Positions 51,701 to 63,929 of a stretch of 64,000 nucleotides of DNA are shown here, one piece after another. Position numbers and translations under genes: made by a program. The DNA comes from Capsaspora owczarzaki ATCC 30864 (lineage: Eukaryota; Opisthokonta; Filasterea), in contig NW_011887293.1 of NCBI RefSeq assembly GCF_000151315.2, positions 1,824,100 through 1,888,099 on the forward strand. Direction: 5' to 3'. Every line of letters starts with the position of its first letter. Positions within the stretch are counted from its first letter, which is position 1. A model generated the notes under the pieces. It ran no database searches. It saw nothing but the letters and a program-made list of their open reading frames with translations, and was not told where the DNA came from.

Positions 51701-54700
51701 GTCAAACGGTAAGCAGACAAAACAAACAAACAAACAAACAAACAAACAAACAAACAAACAAACAAACAAACAAACAAACAAACAAACAAAAAAAAAAAAA
51801 AACCCTCCCTCGACTTGGTTGCGCTGTGTATCCGTTGCGTTGCTAAAGAGAGTTTGTCGTTGCTCGTTTCATCGACACAGGTGGTTCAGTATTCCATCAA
51901 GTGCCTTTCCACGGTTGTCATCAAGGTCACTCGCAACTATGCGATGGTCGAAAATTTGCGGTCTGGTTTTGCAAGTGAGTCGACCTTGTGTTTCTTTTTG
52001 ATTTTAGTTGCGATCTACAAGCGCAGTGTCTGACTCCAGTCGCGCACAATGTCAACACAGACTTTTTGGATATTTATCGCGAGTCTGCTCTGAAATCGCC
52101 CAATCCCCGTCAAAATCCTCCCGAGAAATCTCGAATGCAGCTGATGCGGTCGATTTTCACACTCGGACTTCTGTTCCAATACTTTGACTTTGACGCCATG
52201 GAGGCGGGCGGCGAGACGCCGCCAGCAACGTTGAGGCGCCAGTCCACATCGGGTGAGTACAGGTTCTACATTCGGAATGTTGATTCGTTCATTTGGCTCA
52301 TCATTGACTGCTCGTTTCCCCTGTTTGTGCTGTTCTCTCAAACGATAGGAGGGCGAGGAGCTGCTGCTGCCACTTCCGTACGTTTTGGTCGTTCAAATGC
52401 TTGCCTGTTTCTCAGAGTTCTTTGTTCGGCATGTTTCCTCATCACCCATTGCCTTTCTCATGTGTTTAGGACAAGCCCAAGCCGTCGCAAGCCACCGCGG
52501 ATCTACTCGCCTTCTTCATGACCATCCAAAATGAAGACGTTCAGCTCAAGGCGTTGCTAGGCATTGGTGCGAGTGACAAACGAACATCTGCTTCAATCGC
52601 GTGCACCACCTGACTCTTGTGTGTTGTCTTTCACGGACAGGCTTCTTGGTTGTCCGGTTCCCGTCCTTGTTGCTTCAGCCAAAGTTGAAGCAATTGTATC
52701 GCACGTGCTTGGACGGCGACTCGGTCAAGATGCGCGGGCAAGTGCTGCGCAACTTTCAAACCTTCCTCCAGGAAGAGGAGGCACGCTTGAGTGCCGCCAC
52801 CCAGGAAGCGCAAGGTAACGCTTTTTTTTTCGCTGAAATCTCATTATTATCTAATTATCTCAATTGGATGGAATGACCTGATGTGTTATTCGGGTGTTTG
52901 CTTGTTCTTGCCCCAGCTGCAAAGCAAAAGACCAACGCGAACAAGGACAAGGTGGAAAAGGATGTTGACATTTACGGAAAGCACGTCGCCACGGCCGAGG
53001 CAGGGTATGTCCTGGAAGCAGCCGCTCACCTTTCGGGTCACGTTGACGAGTGCACTCATTTTCGTGTTTGAAACCCGACTGTTGATTTCCGTTTTTGCGT
53101 GAGCAGTCTGGCCAGCAATCTGATGCAACACTACCTCAACGATGTGCTTGCCGCAACCTCAAGTCCACATCTCCCTCTGCGGCAGACAGGACTTCAGGTT
53201 CTCGGCCTAATCCTTCGCCAAGGTCTTGTCAGCCCGCTGATTGTACGTTGGTAACCGTCATTGCATGAAAGCATGCATGGTTTCAACTGAACAAACTTTT
53301 TTGCTTCTGGACTTGTTGTTTTTGTTGTTGTTTTTGTTGTCGTTTTTGTTGTTGTTTGTCTTGGTGCACAGTGCGTTGCCAATCTGATTGCACTGCTGGC
53401 GGACGGCAATGCTATGCTTCGAGAGCGTGCCTTTGTCCACCTTGGCGTCCTGGAAGAGCGCATCCCGACTTGCTTGGTGCAACGCACGACCGAAGGCGTG
53501 CAGAAGGCGCTCGACAACGTTCTTGCGCAGCTGGTATCCTCCAGCGCGCTTCACGAGCAGCAGCTCAGCCCTCCGTTAGCCCTTGCCTGCAGCGAGTCGG
53601 GATTTGGTCGGTTGTTTACCCTCGTCAAGACTGTTCGTCATCGAAGCGAGTTTCTTCGTGCACTCCTCCGAGTATTTGAAAAGTCGACAGTACGTGGAGA
53701 AACCCGAAGTTTGTGTTTTTTTTTTCCCCTTCTTGATTGCGTTTGAATGGATCTGTGAATTCTCATTTGATCTCGTCGGTCCGCAGAGCAAATTCGAGTT
53801 ACTTCGATTTGTGGCCGAAATTCTGGCCGCGTTGCCTTATGGAACCATCGACGAGCCTTTGCTGGTGATTGACAAGATTGGGCGCGACAGCTCCGTTCGC
53901 GGCGCATCGATCGGTGTGGCTGCCAAGCCCGTCTTGCATTTCTTCCGTCGCGAGCGTCAAGCGCTTGTTGGCGATGCAGCGATGCGTTACGATAGTGACT
54001 CCGACACAGAGGACGATGCGAGTGAGTTTCAGAGACGATTCATTCCATCATTCCGCTTGATGTGGGGAGCTGTTCTAACGTTGGGTTGTGCGATTTTTGC
54101 ACGCAGTCATCTCCAAGCTTTCACACAACGAGGCTTGTGCCAAGCTTCGTAGTCTTGTGCACGAGGCACATTCGCTCATTATCATGGTTTCACTTCGCAA
54201 GTACTTGAAGGCGCAGTTTGGCCTGACCGACGCGTAAGTCTTGAAAAATGGATTGATTCTCTTGTTGGTTTGTTTTGGCACAATGCCACGACTTACACAA
54301 TATTGCGCATCCGTCTACGCTTTGGTCGGTTTCACAGGAAATGCAAGAGCTTTGCCTTTGGTGAAAAGAACAAGTCTGCGAATAAGCAGGCGGTGCGTCG
54401 CGATGCCACACCGTTTGCAGCCCTGACTTGGATTGAGCCAGCAACGATCGCGAAACCCGACGGAGGTGATGTGGAGGAGTTACTCCGTCAGTGGCAGCTG
54501 GTACGACGACGTTGTTTTTTCGGTGGACTTTTTGACTGAAATGATCCAATCACTCGAGGACTGACTTTCCCCCCTTTCATCGTTTCATTGTTGTTGGTTT
54601 GTTCCCCACCAGTTTTCCCAGCTAATGTCTGAAGAGACCGTGGACGAGTTTGGCGACGAAGAAGGGGCCTCTGAGATGACTGGCACGCCGATGGAAACGA

Positions 54701-54903
54701 CCGTCCGCCGCGGCCCCAAAAAGAAAGCAGCTGCTGCCGCCTCACCCCGCGCGGCATCCAAGCGAGGTCGCGGCAGAGGAGCATCTCGAGGGCGTGGGCG
54801 TGCACGCACCTATGCTGATGACGAGGACGACGAAGAGCTTCAGGAGGCCCTTGACAATTTGCATGATATGGATGACGATAGCAATGATGCGATGAGTCTC
54901 TGA
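45714..54903 (+). CDS. NIPBL: Cohesin loader NIPBL/SCC2/Mis4
   Basis: Thirty-one exons (first 45,714-45,927, last 54,613-54,903) encode about 1,880 aa. Diagnostic stretches are MDILTTPGMPRQIYLDEVIE with CRYQMTNNIFPAYD; LASIGLAPFFVENIGTLQLS with ALHLVRTIFARYPEHRSLLI; SIQMVTALVLQLLHSAV; the HEAT repeats DVGVFVRKRVIRILKDICAN and AHVLQTFQEMWFGPL; and MQLMRSIFTLGLLFQYFDF. N-terminal 300 residues are low-complexity with Gln/Ser; an acidic Asp/Glu patch and an RGR/RGRGR basic tail end the protein. The hook-shaped HEAT array loads cohesin on DNA and activates its ATPase in loop extrusion. The SCC4/MAU2-binding N-terminus is not obvious. The start at 45,714 is the last of three in-frame ATGs. A 30-nt exon occurs at 52,349-52,378. 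Confidence 0.92.
51716..51789. repeat. (AAAC)n tetranucleotide repeat in NIPBL intron 19
   Basis: About 18 units of ACAA fill the first half of the 172-bp intron, then a poly-A run. The 3' half holds the normal acceptor CGACACAG. Confidence 0.95.
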
Positions 54904-55417
54904 CACGCCTGTACACATTAACACTAGCTTCGCATATGAACGGTGCACTGCTACCAAGGAATGCGCGGGCAAAGTGTGTATTCCTGCCAGAGAAGACAAA
55001 AACACAACACAAAACCAAAAACAAAGCAATCACAAAGTGTCACTCAAATGTGGGCATTTTGAGCGCGACTTTCAGTATCGAAGGGTGTTGACTCAAAAGT
55101 AACAACCCAACGACATAAGGTCAAAATCAAAGGACGGCAACCACACACAAAAAACAACAAAACAACAAAACAACAAACAACAACAACAAACAAAAAAACA
55201 GGCTATCGCCAGCTCCCCACGAAACCGGCAACAGTCGCACACAACGGCATCCCAAACGGGACAAAACACACAATCAAAAGAAAGTCAGAAAAGGACAAAG
55301 AGAAAGAAGGGTGGTAAGCGGACAAAAAAAAATCTGAACAAAAGAAGCATCAAGACAAACACACGACCGAGTCACAGCATAAAAGAATGACGGATTTGAA
55401 GGTGTTGAGCCGACGCG
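54904..55417. other. Convergent intergenic region, NIPBL (+) and Ras (-)
   Basis: About 510 bp of 3' UTR sequence of both genes, A/CAA-rich in the middle (55,141-55,200). No canonical AATAAA was evident. No gene was seen. Confidence 0.5.
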
Positions 55418-56226
55418 TTAGAGAATCGTGCACTTGCCCCCCTTCTTTTCCTTCTTTTCGGCGACTGCTGCGCCTGGCTTGTTAAGCTCGGGCTTTGACT
55501 TTCGGATTTGGCGGACAACTTCGAAAAAGACCTCTTCAACGTTCAAGCCGGTCTACATGAAGAAGAGAGTTGACAGAATAAGTATCACAAGCAAGGAAAG
55601 CACATGAAGACAAAACAAGACAAAAAGAAAGGTGCGCGCAAATCGAGCGACGATGCGCAATCATCGACATACCTTAGCGGAAGTCTCGTAATATGGGCAG
55701 TTGATGGATTCGCAGAATGCTTGAACTTCCGCCTCGCTGACTGTTCGTTGATCTGGTGGCAAATCCTACCGCATCCAGTCGAAGAGAGTGAGCAAGAGAT
55801 GCACAACAACAACAACAAGAAAAAAAAACAACAACAAACAGATCAAAGAGAGAAACAAGGGGCAACACAAACCTTCTTATTGCCGACAATGACCATGGGA
55901 TACGAGTCAGCCTCCTTCATGAGCAAAATCTTCTTTCGGAGCTCTTGGAGCTCGGCAAAACTGCTGGGCGAGTTGATGCCAAAAACAAGGAGGAAACCAT
56001 CGCCGTAATCGAGAGACGAGTCGCGGAAGCTGGCAAACTCGTCTTGTCCGGCTGTGTCGACAATCTCGAGCTCGTAGTCCTTCTCGTCGACAGTGACGGG
56101 CTTGCGGTACGACTCTTCGATGGTGGGATCGTAGTATTCGGCAAACTTTTGCTTCAGAAAGCGGACAGTGACGCAGCTCTTGCCGACACCGCCAGATCCG
56201 ACGACGCAAATCTTAATGTCGGTCAT
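55418..56226 (-). CDS. Ras-family small GTPase
   Basis: Minus-strand exons 56,226-55,873, 55,765-55,673 and 55,552-55,418 encode 193 aa. P-loop GSGGVGKS, switch I YDPTIEESY, switch II DTAGQDEF (Gln61 kept, so Ras-like rather than Rap, which has Thr), NKKD and ETSAK are all intact. An intron splits the NKKD base-recognition motif between Lys and Asp. The tail is Lys-rich (EKKEKKGGK) and ends in the CAAX box CTIL; the final Leu predicts geranylgeranylation, and the polybasic stretch predicts plasma-membrane targeting. It is a molecular switch for growth or adhesion signalling; the effector is unknown. Confidence 0.94.
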
Positions 56227-58280
56227 TGTTTGAAACAAAGAATGAGCGTGGCTATGGCGAGAAGCAAGGCAAAAAGGTGATCTGTATTTCGAAAGACGCA
56301 ATTGAAAAAGCACGGTGAGTGAGCGACGACCAGAGGAGACACACCAAAGATCAGATGAAACGATCATGCAACATGTAGCCAAACGTGTGATGAGGTGGGA
56401 TTTGCGCAGATTTGAAACCAAGACAGAGGTAGGAATGAATGAATGAATGAATGTGAAATCAAAAGGTGGAAAGCGCACGAAAATGTGGAAAAGGGCTACT
56501 CCCACTCGCTGCTTCGCTTCACAACGACAATCACCAGGACCAGTGAATTGACATTTGGTTCTGGGAGTGTGTGGTGGGGCACTGCGCTATCGATCGATGG
56601 TGAAGGTGGAGCGGAAAACGGCGGCGACAGTCTCCCTCGGCTCGGTTTGTTTGCTCCCCGCCGTGCTCCCTAGACCCGATCTTCTAAGCTCTACTCTTCG
56701 CTGCTTTGCTGTGAGGATGGGATTTCCCCCACGACCTGCACCAATGCAGAGGCGTTCTTTTTTTTTTTTCTTTTTTTTCTGCTGTTTTGTTTTTTTGAAT
56801 GAAAACTGTTTTTCTTTTCAATGGTTTTCCATTGGTGTTTTTTTTTTTTTTTTTTTTCTGTGACACAGGGACGACGACCACCACCACGAATCTCTTCGCC
56901 AACCATTCCTATGCAATGGTCCCAATCCATTCCACCTCCCACCCCTTGTCGCATGCTGCTCAGCCTCTTCCTTGACAAAGCTGCTGCTTCCCAAAAAAAA
57001 AAAAAAAAAAAAGCAAAAAAAAGCTAATTCGAGCTCTGCGACGCGTTATGTTCCGGCGCTTGATTCGTCGAGCTGGGCTCCAGCCCTCCACTGACACCGC
57101 GGTGGCCCCCGCACACGCACAAACGCTAACGTGCGAGAGAGATGTCGTTTGTTGTCGCCAACAGCCCAAGGAAGAGCGACAGCAAAGCAAAGGGCAAAGA
57201 CAAAGCAAAGACAAACAAAAAAAAAAAAAAAAACAAAAAAAACAAAGGCCATAACAAAATCGCTGCGTTTGTTTTTCCTTTAGTCATCGCACTTTTGTTT
57301 TCTGCTTTGTCGGAGCGAAAGACGAGCGAGCAGCCAGAGCAGAGACAGCAAGTTGCAGAACACGAGGGGAAATTGCCAAAATGCCAGAGAGACGACGCGG
57401 GAGGAGCCGCACGAGGAAAAGATCCGACGCATCGCAGAAGAAGAAAAAAAGAAAAAGAAAAAAAAAAAAAGGAGCCAGTGCAACACCGTTGCCTGCTGGC
57501 TGCACGCTGACCGAGCACTCGATGGCCCAGCCCCACCATCAGGCTGGCAGCTGGTTCCAGCTCGCTGTAGGTCTCAGCAGCCATGCCGCGGCAGCCCACA
57601 AAGGCAAAGCGAGAAGAGCAGCGAGCACCAGCTTCAAACCCAAAAAAAAAGAAAAAAAAGCCAAGCAAAATAAATGGCTCAATAATAACAGAAACACATG
57701 TTCCATCGACTGGGGCTGGCTGACTCTCCCCATCCCGCTTCCCCACCCCCCACTCGAAATCGTCCACTCCATCCCGAATGCAAGCACGGATCGCACTCGC
57801 ATTTGAAGCGACAGAGACAACACACGAAATCAAAGGGAAGAGGCAAACAAAATACTTTACCAAAAAAGAAAGGAAAAAAAAAAATAAAGAAAAAAAATGA
57901 AGAATGAACCTTTTTTTTTTTTGTAATATTTTTATTTTTATTTTTTCAATCGTTTTTCCAGTCTTTTTTTATTTTCCGTTCGTAAGTTTTCTTTCTGTTG
58001 TTCGACTGCTCGTTTCGCGTCCCATTCTGTGTGTGTGTGTGACGCAATGACTCACAGTTTAACGCTTGGTCATCTTCTGCTCACTGTGGAACTTGAATCA
58101 CCGCTTCACCGCTTGTGCTCGTCATCGTCTCTCTTCCGTCGCTTCTCCTCTCGCCGTCGCCCTCTCGTCTCTCACCTGTCGTCGCTCGTTTTGCCATCTC
58201 CTTCTTATCTTGCAGGACAGCCGCTCTTCCATTCCCCCCCCCTCCGCCTTCCCCTCTCAAGAGCGGACAGGGACCACAAG
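56227..58280. other. 2-kb divergent upstream region, Ras (-) and SELENOK (+)
   Basis: It contains a (GAAT)n run (56,434-56,451), poly-T at 56,758-56,776 and 56,840-56,858, poly-A at 56,993-57,012, 57,219-57,234 and 57,453-57,469, and AT-rich DNA at 57,860-57,975. Frames across it are Lys- or Phe-rich artefacts of these tracts. No gene was recognised. Confidence 0.5.
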
Positions 58281-58873
58281 ATGCCCTACATTTCAGCGTC
58301 CGGCCAAGTCGAGCAACGCCGCTCGCCGCTGAAGGCCATCGTCGCCTTCCTCTGGGCCATTCTGGACTTTTTCGTGACCTTGTATGTTGCATGTGGCAAG
58401 ATGGCTGTCGGCTCTTGGTGCGACGTGGCTCGTTTCGCTCACTTCAAACCCAATCACTTTTCCCGCTCTGCTTGTGCTGTTGTGTCCTCATCGGGCGTTG
58501 CTCTGCTAGCTTCAAGACAATGTTCCAAGTATGTTTTTGACATGACATGTGAAGGCGCGAGTAGGGGCGTCATGATTGGCAAGACTGGGCTCACTGACGT
58601 GCTTTTCTTCTGCTCTTTTTGCTTTTCTGCCCCTTCAGCCTACCAAAGGCCACAGCATGTCATCCGTTGGGCAAGAGCGACGCAAGTTTGATGGGCGCGG
58701 CGGCGGCAATCCTGGCGACGATCGACGCATTGGACGGCTCGGTGGCTGTACGTGCAAAGTTCTTTGTGACATTTTTGTCTTGATTCTGTGTGCTCACTGT
58801 CTTGTCCTCTCCATCTTCCGGCGTAGCATCAAGTATGAACGTGCCATGCGCCCCTGGTGGTTGATCCAGGTAA
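58281..58873 (+). CDS. SELENOK: Selenoprotein K, UGA read as selenocysteine
   Basis: Four exons (58,281-58,381, a 19-nt exon 58,510-58,528, 58,639-58,747 and 58,827-58,873) give 91 residues; human SELENOK has 94. It begins MPYISASGQVEQRRSPLK, like human MVYISNGQV. One membrane span, VAFLWAILDFFVTFFKTMF, is followed by a Gly/Arg-rich tail (RKFDGRGGGNPGDDRRIGR). The end reads CAPGG-UGA-SR-stop, with TGA at 58,862-58,864 and TAA at 58,871, matching the GG-U-GR end of the family. It is an ER-membrane protein acting in ER-associated degradation and, in animals, protein palmitoylation with DHHC6. Annotation pipelines would truncate it or call it a pseudogene. Confidence 0.88.
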
Positions 58874-59756
58874 ATGCTTGGAAGGCAGCCTGCTGCGGCG
58901 GGTGTATTGCTGGTCCAAGCGTTTCCTCCTTTTTTCTTTTCTTGTTTTTCTGCTTTCTTTTTTTCTCTCAACTTTGGTTTTTCCAGCCAAGATTGTGCCT
59001 GTTTTTAGCCGTTGCCTTTTGGCTTTCGCCACCGTTCTCTCGAAAGCAGCACAGGACGGTTTCTTTCTCTTGGTCGTATCTCCCTTTTCTCCTTCTCGTC
59101 TGTCGGCGGAACTCTTCTTGTTTGCTTTTGTTCGGGTAGCAGCACCGGCGACTTGGGTTTGCCTGTGTGTTTGTGAACCGTAGTGATGAAGCGCGTTGGC
59201 CCAAACCTTTCATGGAGGCTGACTGGAAAAAAAAACCCATGCTGCACTTATTGTGGCCCGCATTTTCACTGTGCGACCGCTCTTTTGTGCAGCAGCGTGG
59301 ATGTCAAAAGCAAGTCATGTCAAGAGTGTCTACTTGACGCCCTGATGGACTCTTTTTTGTTTGTTGTTGTTTTCGTTTTTGCTGTTGAATTTGTGATAAT
59401 CTATTGCGAGCGCGTTCTGTGCTTTTGTTGCGTGTCTCTTTTGTATGTTGCTTCTGCAGTACAGAATGCTTCTATTTCACCTCAATGTCAGTTTGGTGCA
59501 ACATCCAGTCAAAGCACAGCGCTTTCTTCCATTTCGCGTTGGTTTTTGTTTTTTCCCATATTCCCACCACCGAAAACCCCTTCCATTCGCCAGCAGCAAT
59601 GGCACAATGATCCATCGATTCTCTAGATCATGCTGGATTGCTTTGTTTTTTGCTTTTGCTCCATTTCAACAAAATCGTTCCGCCATCATTCGTTTTTCGA
59701 TCTACTCCTACTTTTTTTTTTTTTTTTTTCATTCTTGATTTTTTTTTATTCTCGTC
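58874..59756. other. SELENOK 3' region and DPYD upstream region
   Basis: About 880 bp, T-rich, with long T runs before the DPYD start (59,710-59,747). A SECIS element should lie here; the best candidate is listed separately. No other gene was recognised. Confidence 0.5.
59175..59232 (+). promoter_or_regulatory. Candidate SECIS element in SELENOK 3' UTR
   Basis: GTGATGA at 59,183-59,189, an AAA at 59,203-59,205 after 13 nt, and GGCTGAC at 59,217-59,223 have the order and spacing of the SECIS quartet (ATGA...AA...TGA). Pairing of the connecting stem by eye is only partial, so the assignment is tentative. It lies about 310 nt after the UAA, a usual distance. Confidence 0.35.
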
Positions 59757-62700
59757 ATGTCTTACGGCGAAGTATCCAAAGATCTGCCTGATATTGAGGT
59801 GCGATCATCATGAGCTGTCTTTTTTTGTGTTTTGGGGGAGGGGGATTTGTGTGTCATGGTTGTGGGGGACCTCGTGTGATCATGTACTTTTGCCGTTGTT
59901 TGAATGGAGAGACGCGCCTAGCCGAGCAATTGCAGTTTTGTTGGATTGACAAGTTGTGCGTATTTTTATTTATTTTTTTTTTTTTTTTTTGCTTGTGCTT
60001 TTTGGCAGGCGATTCTTGCGCTCAACCCGCGACCACTCACGTCGGCGTCGCTCGTGTCGACCTCGACCACCAAGAAGAACCGCAAGTACTGGAAGCGCAA
60101 TCAGACCAAGGACTGCGAGGTAAGCGCTATGAGACAACTCAACAACCAAAAAAGAAATAGAAAAAAAAAAGAAAAAAAAAAGAAAAAAAAGAAAAAAAAA
60201 GAAAAAAAAAGAAAAAAAAAAGGAAAAAAAGATTCATCCAACAGTGTTCGTCGTCAATGTCGTCGTCACCGTCGCCGTCGTCATTAGAAGTTGATTCCGA
60301 CGGTCCTCGCCATCCCGCGCCTGGAGTCGTGGCGCTCCGCTGTCCGTCTGCAGACGCGGAAACAGTCCTGCCACGACACACTCATTCGAAACAATCCAGT
60401 CGAACTCGCCTTTTTTTTGTTTTTTGTTTTTCCCCCCCCTTTGCGCCCTTCCGGACATTCTCTTTCACCAAACTCGTGTAATGATGATGATGCTTGTTTC
60501 GACAATATGCCGTTTCTCTTCTTGCCATCCTGCATCCTGTGCAAAGGGCGACGACATGACGATGCATTTTCAGCCACATTTTTTTGGTGGGATTTTTTTT
60601 TATTTTTGGCCTTTTTTTTTTTTTTTTTTCCCCCTCCTCCTTTCCTTTTCTTGCTTTGTGCCTTGCATGCTTGGCTCGTACGACACGACCGAGTGTGCAG
60701 ACACTTCTTCTGTGGTGCAAATGCATGCCTACCACTTGCTCTTGTGGACCCTCGGCTTCTCATCGACCTGCCGAGCTCAACGTTCGTGTCCGATATCAGT
60801 CAGCGATAAAAAGATAATGGAAAAAAACAAAAAAATATCAACAAAAAAAAATATGAAAGTCGCGCCATGCTTTTTTCTCGTTTTTTTTTTTTTTTTTTTT
60901 TTCTCTTTTGATTTCTTTTTTCTTTCTTTCAACCTTCTTCAGTTGAAAACACATTACTCATGTTCCACTCTTCGACAACTTTTTTTTTGCGACAGGGATG
61001 CGCCACATCCAACTTGGAAAACAACTTTGACGACATCAAGCACACAACGCTGAGCGAGCGCGCTGCGCTGCGGGAGGCTTCGCGATGCCTCAAGTGCGCC
61101 GACGCTCCGTGCCAGAAGAGCTGCCCGACGCAGCTCGACGTCAAGTCGTTCATTGGCAGCATTTCAAACAAAAACTACTATGGCGCTGCCAAGGCCATCT
61201 TCTCGGACAACCCGCTCGGTTTGACCTGCGGCATGATCTGCCCGACCAGCGATTTGTGCGTGGGTGGATGCAACCTTGCGGCATCGGAGGAGGGTGCCAT
61301 CAACATTGGCGGCCTGCAGCAGTTTGCCACGGAGGTGTTCAAGACGATGGGCGTGCGCCAAATCCGCGACCCTTCAGCAACGCCCGTCAGCCAGCTCCCC
61401 GAAAGCTTCCGTGCCAAGATTGCTCTGATTGGCTGCGGCCCGGCCTCGGTCAGCTGCGCCACCTTCCTTGCGCGCCTCGGCTACACCAACCTCACCGTGT
61501 TTGAGAAGGAAAAGTTCCACGGCGGTCTGTCCTCGTCTGAAATCCCCCAGTACCGTCTGCCGTACGACGTTGTCGACTTTGAGGTCCAACTCATGAAGGA
61601 TCTCGGCGTCAAGGTCGAGTACGAGAAGCCCTTTGGCGTCGCTTCGGGCCTGACGCTGCAGTCGCTCCAGAAGGACGGCTACGAGGCCGTGTTTGTCGGC
61701 GTTGGTCTCCCCAAGGCCAAGACCGTCCCCATCTTTGACAAGCTCACCCAAGCAGAGGGCTTTTACACGTCCAAGGACTTTTTGCCGCTCGTTTCCAAGG
61801 CAAGCAAGCCCGGCATGTGCGGGTGCAAGTCGGCCGCCAACGCGCTGCCTCCGCTCCACGGCAACGTGATTGTGCTCGGCGCTGGCGACACGGCGTTCGA
61901 CTGCGCGACTTCGGCACTCCGCTGCGGCGCCAAGCGCGTGACGGTCGTCTTCCGCAAGGGATTCACCAACATGCGTGCCGTGCCCGAGGAAGTTGACCTT
62001 GCCAAGGAGGAAAAGTGCGAGTTCCTGCCGTTCGCCTCCCCCCGCAACGTCATTGTCAAGGAGGGCAAGATCCGCGGCCTGGAGCTCTGCCGTACCGAGG
62101 TTGACTTTGACGGCAAGTGGACTGAGGACGAGGAGCAGACCATGCGTCTCAAGTGCGACTTTATCATCTCCGCCTTTGGCTCTGGTCTGGGCGATGGCAA
62201 CATTATGGAGGGCCTCGCTCCCCTCAAGTTCAACTCGTGGGGCTTGCCCGAGGTGGACCGCGAGACCATGCAAAGCTCCGAGCCCTGGGTCTTTTGCGGT
62301 GGCGACGTTGCTGGCGTCGCTCAGACCACCGTCGAGTCTGTCAACGACGGCAAGCAGGCGTCGTGGCACATTCACAAGTACTTGCAGTCGCTGCACGGCA
62401 TTCCGATTTCCGCCAAGCCGATGCTGCCGCAGTTCTTCACCGAGATTGACCAGATCGACCTGTCGGTGGACGTTGCTGGCGTGCACTTTATCAACCCCTT
62501 CGGCCTGGCCTCTGCGCCACCGACCACCACCTCGGCCATGATCCGACGCTCGTTCGAGGTTGGCTGGGGCTTTGCCCTCACCAAGACCTTCTCCTTGGAC
62601 AAGGACTGCGTGACCAACGTGTCGCCACGCATTGTGCGCGGCACCACGTCTGGCCACTCGTTCGGTCCGGGCCAGGGTGCCTTCCTGAACATTGAGCTGA

Positions 62701-63929
62701 TTAGCGAGAAGAGCGCCGCCTACTGGTGCCAGTCCATTGTCGAGCTCAAGCGCGACCACCCTGCGCACGTCGTCATTGCCAGCATCATGTGCTCGTTCAA
62801 CCGTGAGGACTGGATTGAGCTGGCCAAGATGGCCGAGGCATCCGGTGCCGACGCTCTCGAGCTCAACCTGTCGTGCCCCCACGGCATGGGCGAGCGCGGC
62901 ATGGGCCTGGCCTGCGGCCAAGATCCCGAGCTTGTGCGCAACATTTGCAAGTGGGTGCGCAGCGCCATCAAGGTTCCCTTCTTTGCCAAGCTCACGCCCA
63001 ACGTGACCAACATTGTCGACATTGCTCGCGCTGCCAAGGAGGGCGGTGCCACTGGTGTCACTGCCACCAACACCGTTTCGGGCCTCATGCACCTCAAGGG
63101 TGACGCGACCGCCTGGCCCGGCGTGGGCAACGACAAGCGCACCACCTATGGTGGCGTTTCCGGCAACGCCATTCGTCCGATTGCCCTCAAGGCGGTCTCG
63201 GCCATTTCGCGCAACTTCCCCGGCTTCCCGATTCTTGCGACCGGCGGTATCGATTCGGCCGATGCTGCTCTCCAGTTCCTGCACGCGGGTGCATCTGTCG
63301 TCCAGATCTGCTCTTCCGTTCAAAACCAAGACTTTACCGTTGTGCAAGACTACATTACGGGCCTCAAGACCCTGCTCTACATGAAGGGCCGGTCCGACCT
63401 TGCGGGCTGGGATGGCCAGAGCAAGCCGACTGTGCGCCATCAGAAGGGCAAGCCTGTTGACACCACCATTCCCGGACTCACTGGCAAGCACTTGCCGCAC
63501 TTTGGTGCATTCAAGGAGGAGCGCGAGCGCATTGTGGCCGAGCACAAGAAGACTGTCAACCTTCTCGACCCGGCCAACTTCCCAAACCGCCAGCTGCCCC
63601 CGGCTTCCAAAGTGCCCACGTCGATCGCCGACATTATCGGTCTGGCTGTGCCGCGCATCGGCACCTACGGCGACCTGTCCAACAAGGAGCAGGTGGTTGC
63701 TCTGATTGACGAGGAGATGTGCATCAACTGCGGCAAGTGCTACATGACGTGCAACGACTCTGGCTACCAAGCGATTCGCTTTGACCCCAAGACGCATCTG
63801 CCCACCGTCAACTCGGACTGCACTGGTTGCACGCTCTGCGCCAGCGTCTGCCCCATCATTGACTGCATCACCATGGTGGAGCGCAAGATTCCGTACGTGC
63901 CCAAGCGTGGCATCCCGTTCAAGGCGTAA
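59757..63929 (+). CDS. DPYD: Dihydropyrimidine dehydrogenase
   Basis: Exons 59,757-59,798, 60,009-60,119 and 60,996-63,929 encode about 1,028 aa (human 1,025). The N-terminal Fe-S domain has [14 protein letters not shown] and [18 protein letters not shown] and NADPH folds follow ([39 protein letters not shown]). The FMN barrel carries [20 protein letters not shown] with the catalytic Cys, and [15 protein letters not shown] plus [16 protein letters not shown] bind the two C-terminal 4Fe-4S clusters. It reduces uracil and thymine with NADPH, the first step of pyrimidine breakdown, in the cytosol as a dimer. Exon 3 alone encodes 95% of it. The second intron is 876 bp and very A/T-tract rich. Confidence 0.96.
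60150..60231. repeat. (GAAAAAAAA)n purine tract in DPYD intron 2
   Basis: About nine units of G followed by 7-9 A. The same intron also has T runs at 60,593-60,629 and 60,880-60,902. Confidence 0.9.

Noticed and set aside
58862-58864. TGA as the normal stop of a truncated selenoprotein-like gene
   Set aside because: The residues before and after it match the selenoprotein K C-terminus, and a TAA follows two codons later, so selenocysteine is the better reading.
61374-63797. 807-codon minus-strand frame opposite DPYD
   Set aside because: High GC at third positions leaves the antisense frame open; the plus strand is unmistakably DPYD.
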